From Bacteroidota bacterium (lineage in GTDB: Bacteria > Bacteroidota > Bacteroidia > Chitinophagales > Chitinophagaceae), in assembly GCA_025363385.1 (NCBI GenBank), contig JANYEA010000144.1:1-64000 (forward strand): DNA of 64,000 nucleotides, given 5' to 3'. Made by a program: the position numbers and the translations under genes. Below are positions 28,520 to 36,862 of the stretch, piece by piece. The notes under the pieces are model-generated. The model had not been told where the DNA came from. It ran no database searches and saw only the letters and a program-made list of their open reading frames with translations. The number at the start of each line of letters is the position of its first letter. The stretch's first letter is position 1.

Positions 28520-29086
28520 TTAAGCCTCTAACCTGGGTTTCCAGGCAATATCAGCCACCTTTAATTGATGACCAATATAACGGGCCAATACAAATAAATA
28601 ATCGCTTAATCGATTCAGGTATTTTATAATGAGCGGATCTACAAAAAGCTCGTGTTCCATCATGTTTACACAGCAACGCTCTGTTCTTCTGCAAATACAA
28701 CGAGCAACATGTGCAGTAGAAATAGCTATATGTCCACCAGGAAGAATAAAGTACTTCATAGGCGGTAACACGTCATGCATATGATCAATTTCTTTTTCTA
28801 AAAAAACAATATCCGATTCCCGAAGGTCTGGGATTTTCATCATGGGTTCTTTTTCAGGATCGCAGGCTAAAGAAGAGCCGATGGTAAATAATCGATCCTG
28901 TATTTCTTTGATAACGTTTTTACTATGCAGATCAGTTAAATGATCACCCAACAATCCGATATATGAATTCAATTCATCCACAGTTCCATAAGTGTCGATG
29001 CGGATATGGCTCTTCAAAACTTTAGTGCCACCTATTAAACTTGTTTTACCCAGGTCGCCCGTTTTTGTATATGTCTTATTAGCCAT
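28520..29086 (-). CDS. Cob(I)alamin adenosyltransferase, PduO type
   Basis: A 188-residue trimeric adenosyltransferase. The ATP-binding N-terminus YTKTGDLGKTSLIGG and the late RCICRRTERCCV helix (Arg-Arg and Glu contacts) are intact. It makes adenosylcobalamin from cob(I)alamin and ATP. No other cobalamin gene and no cobalamin riboswitch was seen nearby, so it may support salvage or a B12-dependent enzyme elsewhere. Confidence 0.93.
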   Translation of the reverse strand: MANKTYTKTGDLGKTSLIGGTKVLKSHIRIDTYGTVDELNSYIGLLGDHLTDLHSKNVIKEIQDRLFTIGSSLACDPEKEPMMKIPDLRESDIVFLEKEIDHMHDVLPPMKYFILPGGHIAISTAHVARCICRRTERCCVNMMEHELFVDPLIIKYLNRLSDYLFVLARYIGHQLKVADIAWKPRLEA

Positions 29087-29152
29087 ATTATAGAGGTATT
29101 ATATTATCCATCATTCTAACAAAGATAAAATTGAAAGGTTCATGTAAGTGGG

Positions 29153-29187
29153 AAAAGTAAAAATTAAAAAGTAAAAAGTAAAAAAAA
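29153..29187 (+). repeat. A-rich heptamer array, family 2, copy F1
   Basis: About five 7-bp units of AAAAGTA/AAAATTA type. Together with the inversely oriented copy at 29283-29316 it brackets a 95-bp segment holding two small hairpins. It lies upstream of the adenosyltransferase gene. Confidence 0.65.
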
Positions 29188-29240
29188 GTCCCAAAGAAAA
29201 GGCTCTTAGGGACTATAATATCCAGGGCTTAAAGGCCTGG
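29187..29240. other. Two short hairpins between the family-2 arrays
   Basis: AGTCCC / GGGACT (29187-29192 and 29209-29214) and CCAGG / CCTGG (29222-29226 and 29236-29240). Either could end or protect the transcript of the MacB-type ATPase gene. Neither has a strong T tract on that strand. Confidence 0.4.
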
Positions 29241-29282
29241 CTGTAAATATTTTATTCAGCATAAAACTTTGAATCTGTCTTC

Positions 29283-29316
29283 GTTTTACTTTTTGAATTT
29301 TGAATTTTTACTTTTA
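29283..29316 (-). repeat. A-rich heptamer array, family 2, copy F2, at the 3' end of the ABC ATPase gene
   Basis: Read on the minus strand, the TAA stop codon of the ATPase gene is followed by AAGTAAA, AATTCAA, AATTCAA and AAAGTAA: heptamers beginning at the stop codon. Confidence 0.6.
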
Positions 29317-30027
29317 ATGGCTATGCGATATCGCATCTAACTCTTTTACCCGATCGCTTTCAATTAAGCCATCTCTTAGACGTACAATACGGTGGGCATA
29401 GCCAGCAATATCTTCTTCATGGGTAACTAGTACCACTGTATTTCCAGCTTCTTGAATTTTTCCAAAAATGCGCATTACTTCCACTGATGTTTTTGAATCT
29501 AAGTTACCTGTAGGTTCATCCGCTAATAAGATCGAAGGATTGTTAACCAATGCACGCGCAATGGCCACACGTTGAATTTGACCACCACTAAGTTCATTTG
29601 ATTTATGGTGACTTCTTTCTGCCAGATCCACTTTTTTTAAAGCTTCCATGGCTCTTTCTAAACGTTCTTTTTTACCAATTCCAGCGTAAACTAAGGGAAG
29701 AGCCACATTTTCAACAGCAGTTAAACGGGGTAATAGATTGAATTGCTGAAACACGAATCCAATCTCAGTGTTTCGTACAGTTGCCAAATCATCATCTAAC
29801 ATCTTACTAACGTCTTTACCGTTCAGGATATACTTTCCTCCTGTTGGTGAATCCAAACATCCGAGAATATTCATGAGGGTACTTTTACCGCTACCGGAAG
29901 GGCCCATCAGGGCTACATATTCATTTTTTAAAATGTCGAGCGTAATACCCTTTAAAACAGGAATCGCCTGGCTACCCATGAAATAGCTTTTCTGAATATC
30001 TACTAACTTAATGATTGATTCGCTCAT
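29314..30027 (-). CDS. ABC transporter ATPase, MacB/FtsE type
   Basis: A 237-residue ATPase with Walker [28 protein letters not shown], signature LSGGQIQR and Walker [15 protein letters not shown]. The group includes MacB-like and LolD-like export ATPases that pull on periplasmic cargo. No permease is adjacent, so the cargo is unknown. gatC lies 30 bp upstream on the same strand and the two may be cotranscribed. Confidence 0.88.
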   Translation of the reverse strand: MSESIIKLVDIQKSYFMGSQAIPVLKGITLDILKNEYVALMGPSGSGKSTLMNILGCLDSPTGGKYILNGKDVSKMLDDDLATVRNTEIGFVFQQFNLLPRLTAVENVALPLVYAGIGKKERLERAMEALKKVDLAERSHHKSNELSGGQIQRVAIARALVNNPSILLADEPTGNLDSKTSVEVMRIFGKIQEAGNTVVLVTHEEDIAGYAHRIVRLRDGLIESDRVKELDAISHSH

Positions 30028-30057
30028 ATATAATTGCTTTCAATTTTAATAGGGAAC

Positions 30058-30348
30058 TTATTTTTTGATCACTTTGGGAACTTTAAAAAATGCCTCATCA
30101 GCTAAAGCTGCATTGCTCAATGCATCAGCCCTGGATACAGATCCGGTTACCAGATCTTCTCTTAGCACATTCGCCGCATCACCCATATGTAACAAGGGTT
30201 CTACTCCTGTAGTATCCACTGATTCTAATTCAGCAATAAAGCCTATCATTCTTTGTAGGTCTTCCTGAATAGCCCTTTTCTCAGCTTCCTCAAATTGAAG
30301 CTTCGATAAATTTGCCAAGTTTTCTACCAATGCAATTGAAATTTCCAT
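30058..30348 (-). CDS. gatC: Asp-tRNA(Asn)/Glu-tRNA(Gln) amidotransferase subunit GatC
   Basis: A 96-residue protein. MEISIALVENLANLSKLQF at the N-terminus and the mid motif VDTTGVEPLLH with REDLV are the GatC signature. It stabilises the GatA-GatB complex that amidates misacylated tRNAs. The frame is open from 30375, but the ATG at 30348 fits the family start. gatA and gatB are elsewhere. Confidence 0.94.
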   Translation of the reverse strand: MEISIALVENLANLSKLQFEEAEKRAIQEDLQRMIGFIAELESVDTTGVEPLLHMGDAANVLREDLVTGSVSRADALSNAALADEAFFKVPKVIKK

Positions 30349-30618
30349 CTGAACAAAAATAATTGAAAGAGGCACAATTTAGAATAGTTATTGTTAAAAG
30401 GCAATTTTACCCAAACAATGGTCAAAATGATTGATATTGTTTTCGGGTAAGCTGATTTGGTCAGATATTGCTCCCCCTTTTTTTAAAAAACTATCATAAT
30501 TACGGCTGTTTTTGTCAGTTTTAAGTAAAAAATACCATTTAAAGGAAAATTTAATATTGCATTTGCACAATAAATTCTCAAGAACCTGTAAATTGTAGAG
30601 TACAAAATCCCCCCGATT
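30349..30618. other. Intergenic region before the small-ORF unit
   Basis: This AT-rich stretch between gatC and the small ORF holds no recognisable gene. It should contain the gatC promoter (minus) and that of the short plus-strand unit. No confident promoter match was found. Confidence 0.35.
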
Positions 30619-30699
30619 ATGTTATTATACGTATTGCTTTCCATTTACTTTGTATGTCTATATGTTGCTTACAAAGGCGCTGCAACGTCTGAAGAATAA
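30619..30699 (+). CDS. Possible 26-residue single-helix membrane peptide
   Basis: ATG at 30619, TAA at 30697-30699. The peptide is one hydrophobic helix (MLLYVLLSIYFVCLYVAY) with a short charged tail ending in TSEE. A strong terminator follows 37 bp downstream, so this looks like a complete short transcription unit of its own. It could be a small membrane protein, a leader peptide, or just an open frame inside a small RNA. No family is recognised. Confidence 0.45.
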   Translation: MLLYVLLSIYFVCLYVAYKGAATSEE

Positions 30700-30735
30700 G
30701 GTTACAGACCTCTGCGCAAGCCATAAAAAGGCAGA

Positions 30736-30767
30736 ACCTCAGTAATTGAATTACTGAGGTTTTTTTT
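30736..30767 (+). terminator. Rho-independent terminator of the small-ORF unit
   Basis: ACCTCAGTAATT / AATTACTGAGGT is a perfect 12-bp stem around a single G or a small loop, followed by seven or more T. It ends transcription 120 bp before the next gene. Confidence 0.92.
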
Positions 30768-30887
30768 GTTGCTGAACTATCACAATAATTTATCTCCCAA
30801 CTTTAATTCTGAAAAAGATTTCCCCTATCTTCGAGAAATAGTTGCATAACTAACTAATTTTACGAAAGCTTAGCTAAACAGTATCTT

Positions 30888-33263
30888 ATGAAGCGTTCCA
30901 TCAAAAAAGTTGCCGTTCTGGGTAGTGGCGTAATGGGTAGCCGTATTGCTTGTCATTTTGCAGGAATCGGAGTATCTGTATTATTGTTAGATATGGTGCC
31001 AAAAGGGGCAGAAGATAGTAGCAAAGCCGCAGAAAGAAACAAACTGGTAAACGAGGCATTAACTGCCGCCATCAAAAGTAATCCCTCTCCTGTTTTTACG
31101 AAAGATGTGGTAAAAAAAATCAGTACAGGAAACTTCACCGACAATATGAAAGATATTGCGCATTGTGATTGGATCATTGAAGTGGTGGTGGAACGATTAG
31201 ATATTAAACAACTCATCTATACACAGGTAGAAACCTTTCGAAAACCTGGAACACTCATTAGTTCCAATACTTCGGGCATTCCCATTCACTTAATGGCAGA
31301 AGGCCGTTCAGAAGATTTTAAAAAACACTTTTGTGGCACTCACTTTTTTAATCCCCCACGCTATTTAAGATTATTAGAAATTATTCCAACTGAATATACT
31401 GATCCTGAAATCGTTGATTTCTTAATGCAGTATGGCGATTTATTTCTTGGTAAAACAACCGTTCTCTGTAAAGACACACCCGCTTTTATTGCAAACAGAA
31501 TTGGGGTATTCAGCATGATGAGCATTTTTAATATCATGGATAAACTCGGATTGAGTATCGATGAAGTAGATGCATTAACTGGCCCAATAATTGGCAGACC
31601 AAAATCTGCCACTTTCCGAACTGCAGATGTGGTAGGAATTGATACACTTGTAAAAGTAGCCAAGGGTGTTGCAGATAATTGTATGGATGATGAGGCAAGA
31701 GCCATTTTTTCAATCCCCGCCTGGCTTGATTCTGTTGTAAACAATAATTGGTTAGGAGATAAAACGGGACAGGGATTTTTCAAGAAAACAAAATCAGCTG
31801 CTGGTAAAGAAATTGTAACGCTGAATTTAAAGACGATGGAATATGAAGCCAGAACCAAACCTAAATTTGCGAGTCTGGATGCAGCAAAGCCCATTGAAGA
31901 TCTTAAGAAGCGAATTAAAATATTGTCTTCCGGAGCTGATAAAGCCGGCGAATTTTATCGTGCATTTCATTTCTCTTTATTCTCATATATTTCGCATCGC
32001 ATTCCTGAAATTAGCGATGAAGTGTATCGTGTAGATGATGCCATGAAAGCAGGTTTCGGCTGGGAAATTGGTGCATTTGAAACCTGGGATACAGTTGGGG
32101 TGTCTAACACCGTAGAAGCCATGAAGGCTGCAGGTTATACAGTGGCAAGTTGGGTAGAGGAAATGCTGGCTACTGGTGCCACTAACTTTTATAAAGTAGC
32201 TGATGGCAAACGTATGTATTACGACATTCCCACAAAATCATATCATGCAATCCCAGGTGGTGAAGCCTTTTTGATTTTACAAAATCATAGCGATAAAATC
32301 ATCTGGAAAAACAGTGCATGCAAACTATACGATATTGGTGATGGCGTGGCTGGATTTGAATGGAGTACTAAAATGAATAGTATTGGTGGCGAGGTATTGG
32401 AGGGATTGAATAAATCCATTGCAATAGCAGAAGAAAAATATAAAGGACTTGTCATTGCAAACGATGGTCCGAATTTTAGTGCGGGTGCCAATGTAGGTAT
32501 GATATTTATGTTAGCAATTGAACAAGAATATGATGAGTTGGATATGGCCATTCGCATGTTCCAGAATTCAATGATGCGTGTACGCTACTCTTCAATTCCC
32601 GTTGTGACTGCGCCCCATGGATTAACACTCGGTGGCGGATGCGAAATGAATTTACACGCTGATAAAATTTGCGCTGCTGCTGAAACTTATATTGGATTGG
32701 TGGAGCTTGGAGTTGGACTAATTCCAGGAGGTGGCGGAACCAAAGAATTTGCCTTACGTGCTGGTGATGATTTACACGAAGATGAACCCGAAACAGTAAC
32801 CCTCAAAAATCGATTCTTCGCTATCGCAACTGCAAAAGTAGCTACGTCTGCACAAGAAGCTTTCGATATGGGAATCTTGCGTAAAGGACAAGACGAAGTA
32901 GTGATGAATATTGGCAGAAGAATTACGGAAGCTAAAAAATCAGTGATCGAAATTTACGACCAGGGTTATACCATGCCAACACAACGCACAGATGTGAAAG
33001 TAATGGGCCGTGCTGGTTTGGGAGCCATGTATGCAGGTATTAATGGAATGTGGAAGGGTGGATATGCAACAGACCATGATGCATTTGTTGCTAAAAAATT
33101 AGCTTACGTATTATGCGGCGGAGATCTAAGCGAACAAAGCCTGGTTTCTGAACAATATTTACTCGATCTAGAAAGAGAAGCCTTCTTAAGTCTTTGCGGC
33201 GAAAAGAAATCTTTGGAAAGAATACAAGCGGTACTAAAAACAGGGAGACCCATTAGAAATTAA
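30888..33263 (+). CDS. 3-hydroxyacyl-CoA dehydrogenase / enoyl-CoA hydratase fusion (FadN-like)
   Basis: A 791-residue bifunctional beta-oxidation enzyme. The NAD-binding Rossmann motif VLGSGVMGSRIACHFAG opens the N-terminal dehydrogenase domain, with the catalytic region GTHFFNPPRYLRLLEI. The crotonase domain is C-terminal (about 470-790), with an oxyanion-hole motif DGPNFSAGANVGM and LTLGGGCEMNLHAD. This order and length fit Bacillus FadN rather than E. coli FadB. The usual thiolase and acyl-CoA dehydrogenase partners are not adjacent. The TAA stop is embedded in A-rich heptamers. Confidence 0.92.
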   Translation: MKRSIKKVAVLGSGVMGSRIACHFAGIGVSVLLLDMVPKGAEDSSKAAERNKLVNEALTAAIKSNPSPVFTKDVVKKISTGNFTDNMKDIAHCDWIIEVVVERLDIKQLIYTQVETFRKPGTLISSNTSGIPIHLMAEGRSEDFKKHFCGTHFFNPPRYLRLLEIIPTEYTDPEIVDFLMQYGDLFLGKTTVLCKDTPAFIANRIGVFSMMSIFNIMDKLGLSIDEVDALTGPIIGRPKSATFRTADVVGIDTLVKVAKGVADNCMDDEARAIFSIPAWLDSVVNNNWLGDKTGQGFFKKTKSAAGKEIVTLNLKTMEYEARTKPKFASLDAAKPIEDLKKRIKILSSGADKAGEFYRAFHFSLFSYISHRIPEISDEVYRVDDAMKAGFGWEIGAFETWDTVGVSNTVEAMKAAGYTVASWVEEMLATGATNFYKVADGKRMYYDIPTKSYHAIPGGEAFLILQNHSDKIIWKNSACKLYDIGDGVAGFEWSTKMNSIGGEVLEGLNKSIAIAEEKYKGLVIANDGPNFSAGANVGMIFMLAIEQEYDELDMAIRMFQNSMMRVRYSSIPVVTAPHGLTLGGGCEMNLHADKICAAAETYIGLVELGVGLIPGGGGTKEFALRAGDDLHEDEPETVTLKNRFFAIATAKVATSAQEAFDMGILRKGQDEVVMNIGRRITEAKKSVIEIYDQGYTMPTQRTDVKVMGRAGLGAMYAGINGMWKGGYATDHDAFVAKKLAYVLCGGDLSEQSLVSEQYLLDLEREAFLSLCGEKKSLERIQAVLKTGRPIRN

Positions 33264-33278
33264 AAATTAAAAAGAAAG
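33261..33278 (+). repeat. A-rich heptamers, family 2, copy F3, at the 3' end of the fadN-like gene
   Basis: AAATTAA units include and follow the stop codon of the FadN-like gene. Short (about two and a half units) and A-rich, so a chance origin is possible, but position and sense agree with the other copies. Confidence 0.45.
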
Positions 33279-33294
33279 TCTAATTCTGAATTGC

Positions 33295-33329
33295 CTTTTT
33301 ACTTTTTACTCTTTCTTTTTTAAATTTTA
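33295..33329 (-). repeat. A-rich heptamers, family 2, copy F4, at the 3' end of the membrane-protein gene
   Basis: On the minus strand the stop codon TAA (33327-33329) opens a run of TAAAATT, TAAAAAA, GAAAGAG, TAAAAAG and TAAAAAG. It faces copy F3 across the convergent intergenic gap. Confidence 0.5.
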
Positions 33330-34898
33330 TTCTTTCTCTAATTGGTAGATTGCCCAATTAGGACTCTCGTACATAAGTAGTGCCCGCAAACCTTTTATTC
33401 TGAATTTAATGAGGTTGAATTCATTCAACACCGTTAAGTTTTGTGTAGGATTGGTTTGCTTAGCAATTAGAATATACTTTACAAATTTTGCTGGATTTTC
33501 TACAATAGTTAAGAAGGTTTTTTGATGGGGCAATACCATCCCATTCAAGTTTCCGATGTGCACCACTATTGGATATGCCGCAGCATCATCAATTAAAATT
33601 TTATTGTCTTCCGTTACAAGATTACTGATGTATTGTGCTACTTGCTGAGATTCACTATAAATTCTTGGGCCCTCCCAGTTCTTATAAATGGTACTCATCT
33701 CATTTGAAAAACTATACTCTTCTTCACTGGCAGAATGCTTAAAGAAATAAAATCCCATTACAATAGTAAGTACTGTTGATAAACCGAATATCCACGAGGA
33801 TGTTTTTAAACTGTATTTACTGGTGCCATAATAACAGATCGAAACTAACGCAATTGGAATGAATAATAAATAATAGCCCAGCGTTAATGTGTATTTATAG
33901 CTTAACAATAAAAAAGAATAATACAGCAACATCGCTAAAATGGTAAACAACTCATATAGTTTACCCCTGAACAAAACCAAAGTGGCTATGTAGAGTGGTG
34001 TAAGAAATAAAATAAACCCCTGTATTACCACTTGTGTTTGGTAGAGTACATTATCCCTTCCCGCACTCATCACCAAACTTCCAATACGCTGGTTACCCGT
34101 AATACGCCAGCTAGCGTATTGGCTATCTAAATAGTAAGTGGGCGATCCTGCATATTGCGAATTCAGGGCACGAAATAATAGTACCGCCATTAATGGCAAT
34201 AGAAAAATCACCAGATAAAGTGCAGCCGTTCTGTTGGCTAATTTTCTTCGCTGCGAGCGATTATTCAATGCCTCATAATATTGAAAAAGGGGCGATTCAC
34301 TTCTGGCAATCAATAAGCCATCCAAAGAAATTAGAAAGATAAAAGGGAAAAAAGCTAAGACCACCCAGATAAAATCGAAATTCGAAAAAATGAAACAACC
34401 AATATACATACTTGCCATAGAAAGATGGTAAGTAACGGGCTGCCGGTAGTACCTGAAAAAAGATCGGAAAATTAAAAATGCGACTAAGGCTATCACCGCA
34501 TTTCTCCTACCTGTAACCGCAGCAAAAACAAACATGGGATGAAATGCAAACAAACAAAAAAGAATAGGCACATACAATTTCCAGGAAAACTTTGAGGCTT
34601 TTTTAAATTCATCCACCAGCATATAAAATAAGCTAGCCATAATTACCAGTGAAGCAGCTACTGGCGCATAGAGATATCCTAATGGAACAAAAAATAAAGA
34701 AGAGAAAAATACAGTGGTTGGAAATGTAAATCCAAGGGTTAAAATTGTATTCTGTTTGGCATTAAAAAGCAACAATAATTTTTCTGAATAAAACAACCCG
34801 GATGAATGTTCAAACCCATGCCGTTTCAATAGCCAGGATATTATTATATAATAGGCTACTAAAAGTATGGTTAATATTTTGATCAGTTGCTTAGGCAT
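33327..34898 (-). CDS. Polytopic membrane protein, GT-C-like, of the exopolysaccharide operon
   Basis: A 523-residue protein with roughly ten to twelve predicted transmembrane helices (residues about 8-380) and a soluble C-terminal domain of about 130 residues. I do not recognise the family. The layout is like GT-C glycosyltransferases or polymer ligases, but no catalytic motif could be fixed. It is the last gene of the operon and starts 6 bp after the GT2 gene, so a role in making, modifying or exporting the same polymer is inferred from context only. Confidence 0.7.
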   Translation of the reverse strand: MPKQLIKILTILLVAYYIIISWLLKRHGFEHSSGLFYSEKLLLLFNAKQNTILTLGFTFPTTVFFSSLFFVPLGYLYAPVAASLVIMASLFYMLVDEFKKASKFSWKLYVPILFCLFAFHPMFVFAAVTGRRNAVIALVAFLIFRSFFRYYRQPVTYHLSMASMYIGCFIFSNFDFIWVVLAFFPFIFLISLDGLLIARSESPLFQYYEALNNRSQRRKLANRTAALYLVIFLLPLMAVLLFRALNSQYAGSPTYYLDSQYASWRITGNQRIGSLVMSAGRDNVLYQTQVVIQGFILFLTPLYIATLVLFRGKLYELFTILAMLLYYSFLLLSYKYTLTLGYYLLFIPIALVSICYYGTSKYSLKTSSWIFGLSTVLTIVMGFYFFKHSASEEEYSFSNEMSTIYKNWEGPRIYSESQQVAQYISNLVTEDNKILIDDAAAYPIVVHIGNLNGMVLPHQKTFLTIVENPAKFVKYILIAKQTNPTQNLTVLNEFNLIKFRIKGLRALLMYESPNWAIYQLEKE

Positions 34899-34904
34899 AG
34901 TTCA

Positions 34905-36773
34905 TCATTGCACAGTTTCAAGTGGTGTTACCGCAGCATTACCACTACTACTTACTTTGGTTAATCCGTGGTTTGTTTTTTCCCAATAAAACGGTTTATA
35001 AATCAATTGCCATAGTCCCTTGTATGCAGCGATGGAATGCATAATCCAATACAAAGGATTGAGTGCACCAAATAATATCAATTCGTAATACCTTCTTTTA
35101 AATACCGAGAGCATGTTTACATAAATCATCATGGTATTACCCGCTACTAAATTAAAAGTTGCGATATACAATACCCAATCTGGAAATAGCGAAGCCACAA
35201 ATGTTAGTTTCACTATAGCATATACCAAAAGAAAACTTAAAAGAATAGGATACAATAAGAAAGTAATTGATGTACCCGCAATAAAGAAGTTAAAACCAAG
35301 GAAACCCCTCCATCCAATCCTTCTAATTAATCGGGCAGGGTTACGCATGTGTACCAATGTAGTTTGCATATAACCCTTGATCCACCTGCTTCTCTGACGA
35401 ATCCAGTTAAAGGGTTCATTGTTCGCTTCCTCTAATGTGGTGCTATTTACAATACCTACTTTAAATCCTTTTTCAAACACACGAACACCCAGATCTGCAT
35501 CTTCTGTAACATTAAATGGATCCCATCCACCTAACTCCATCAACTTATTAAATTTAAAGTGGTTACTGGTGCCTCCGAGCGGAATCGGAATATCGAGCGA
35601 CATTAATCCGGGCAACATATAATCAAACCAATACGTATACTCTAAAGTAAACATGCGCGTTAGCATGTTTTCATTTTTATTGAAATAATTGAGTGCTCCC
35701 TGCAAAACCACAAACTCAGGAGGAAGCTTACGAAACAACACCACACATTTTTTTAACTGATCTGAATCGGGTACATCTTCCGCATCATAGATAGCAAGAT
35801 ATTCTCCTCTACAAAAATGCAGTCCGTAATTACACGCTTTGGGTTTTGTTTTAGGCATGTGAAAGGGAACCACAATGGTTTCAAAGTTGGCAGGAAAATC
35901 GAGGTTACGTACCGCATTCAATGTTTTATCATCGTCCTCTTCAATCAATAATTTTACGTCTAGTTTTCCCCTTGGATAGTCTAAGCTTCGCAGGTTCCAG
36001 ATTAGTTTACGAATCAGTTTATCTTCTTTGTAAACGGGCAGTAAAATAGTATAAACAGGAAGTGTATCTTCCTCTAATGCTTTTGTTTCAGCCTTATTTA
36101 CCAACTCTTTCATTTCAGCTTTTGAGCCATTCAATGAAAGGTAGAGTTTGAACAAAATGGTGCCGAAGAATGCCACACTAAAAACCACATTGAGCACCAT
36201 GGCTACTTTTAGAAAACTAATAAAAAGCAATATCACCATGATACCAATACTGCCAAAAATAAAGATTAACTGAGGATCCGTAAATGTAATCAAACCCGAT
36301 TGCTCAGGGTCTTTACGCATCAAACTAAATACAGCTTCCTTCACATAGTATTCGCCCCTCTTGATGTGCACCAGCCAAGTTATATCCAAATCTGAGGCCG
36401 CCACAAAACGGATGGGCATATTAAAGCGAAGCGTTAAAAGTGTTTTTAATTTTTCATCCTGTGGATCAGCAGCTGCCACTAGCAAAGCACCATCGGGCAT
36501 TTTCCTAAGCGGCGCATAGAGTATAGAATTCAGCTCAATCAATTCACATTTTTCGATATACTGTTCATCCATTTCCTCTTCCCGAACTGCTACCAGCTCA
36601 AACCCTTCCTGCTCTAAAAAAGCTACATATTTTTTTCTGGTTAAAAAACCAAAGTTCAAAGCTGTTTTGATATAGGAATAACTGAACTCACTTGCGATGA
36701 CTTCAATCTCCTTCAGTTTATTTTCGTCAAATAAACCGACAGAAACCATATTATCAAGGGCACTGACTGGCAT
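34905..36773 (-). CDS. Processive family 2 glycosyltransferase with N-terminal GspE-N-like domain
   Basis: A 622-residue membrane glycosyltransferase. Residues about 10-160 resemble the GspE N-terminal (MshEN-like) domain. Helices at about 170-215 lead into the GT2 domain with an Asp cluster EEDDDKT, the DxD-like YDAEDVPD, the TED motif FNVTEDADLG and the QxxRW motif QRSRW, the set used by cellulose-synthase-type processive enzymes. Four or five helices follow. There is no PilZ domain. MshEN domains bind c-di-GMP in some proteins, but the RLG motif is not evident here. The upstream BcsB-like gene suggests a synthase pair. The polymer is unknown. Confidence 0.88.
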   Translation of the reverse strand: MPVSALDNMVSVGLFDENKLKEIEVIASEFSYSYIKTALNFGFLTRKKYVAFLEQEGFELVAVREEEMDEQYIEKCELIELNSILYAPLRKMPDGALLVAAADPQDEKLKTLLTLRFNMPIRFVAASDLDITWLVHIKRGEYYVKEAVFSLMRKDPEQSGLITFTDPQLIFIFGSIGIMVILLFISFLKVAMVLNVVFSVAFFGTILFKLYLSLNGSKAEMKELVNKAETKALEEDTLPVYTILLPVYKEDKLIRKLIWNLRSLDYPRGKLDVKLLIEEDDDKTLNAVRNLDFPANFETIVVPFHMPKTKPKACNYGLHFCRGEYLAIYDAEDVPDSDQLKKCVVLFRKLPPEFVVLQGALNYFNKNENMLTRMFTLEYTYWFDYMLPGLMSLDIPIPLGGTSNHFKFNKLMELGGWDPFNVTEDADLGVRVFEKGFKVGIVNSTTLEEANNEPFNWIRQRSRWIKGYMQTTLVHMRNPARLIRRIGWRGFLGFNFFIAGTSITFLLYPILLSFLLVYAIVKLTFVASLFPDWVLYIATFNLVAGNTMMIYVNMLSVFKRRYYELILFGALNPLYWIMHSIAAYKGLWQLIYKPFYWEKTNHGLTKVSSSGNAAVTPLETVQ

Positions 36774-36862
36774 AATTATATTTCCTCAAACAAAGGCTTT
36801 GCATACAACAAAGCTTTCAATAAAACAGTTCCGGCATTTTACTACCGGAACTGAATAAATTA

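Noticed and set aside
28520-29313. Cobalamin riboswitch before the adenosyltransferase gene
   Set aside because: The leader holds A-rich heptamers and two small hairpins, with no B12-box-like conserved core.
27869-30027. Complete Lol or MacB transporter operon
   Set aside because: Two ATPase genes are present, but neither has an adjacent permease and they lie on opposite strands.
31361-31894. Minus-strand frame of 177 codons inside the FadN-like gene
   Set aside because: Antisense shadow of the conserved dehydrogenase domain.
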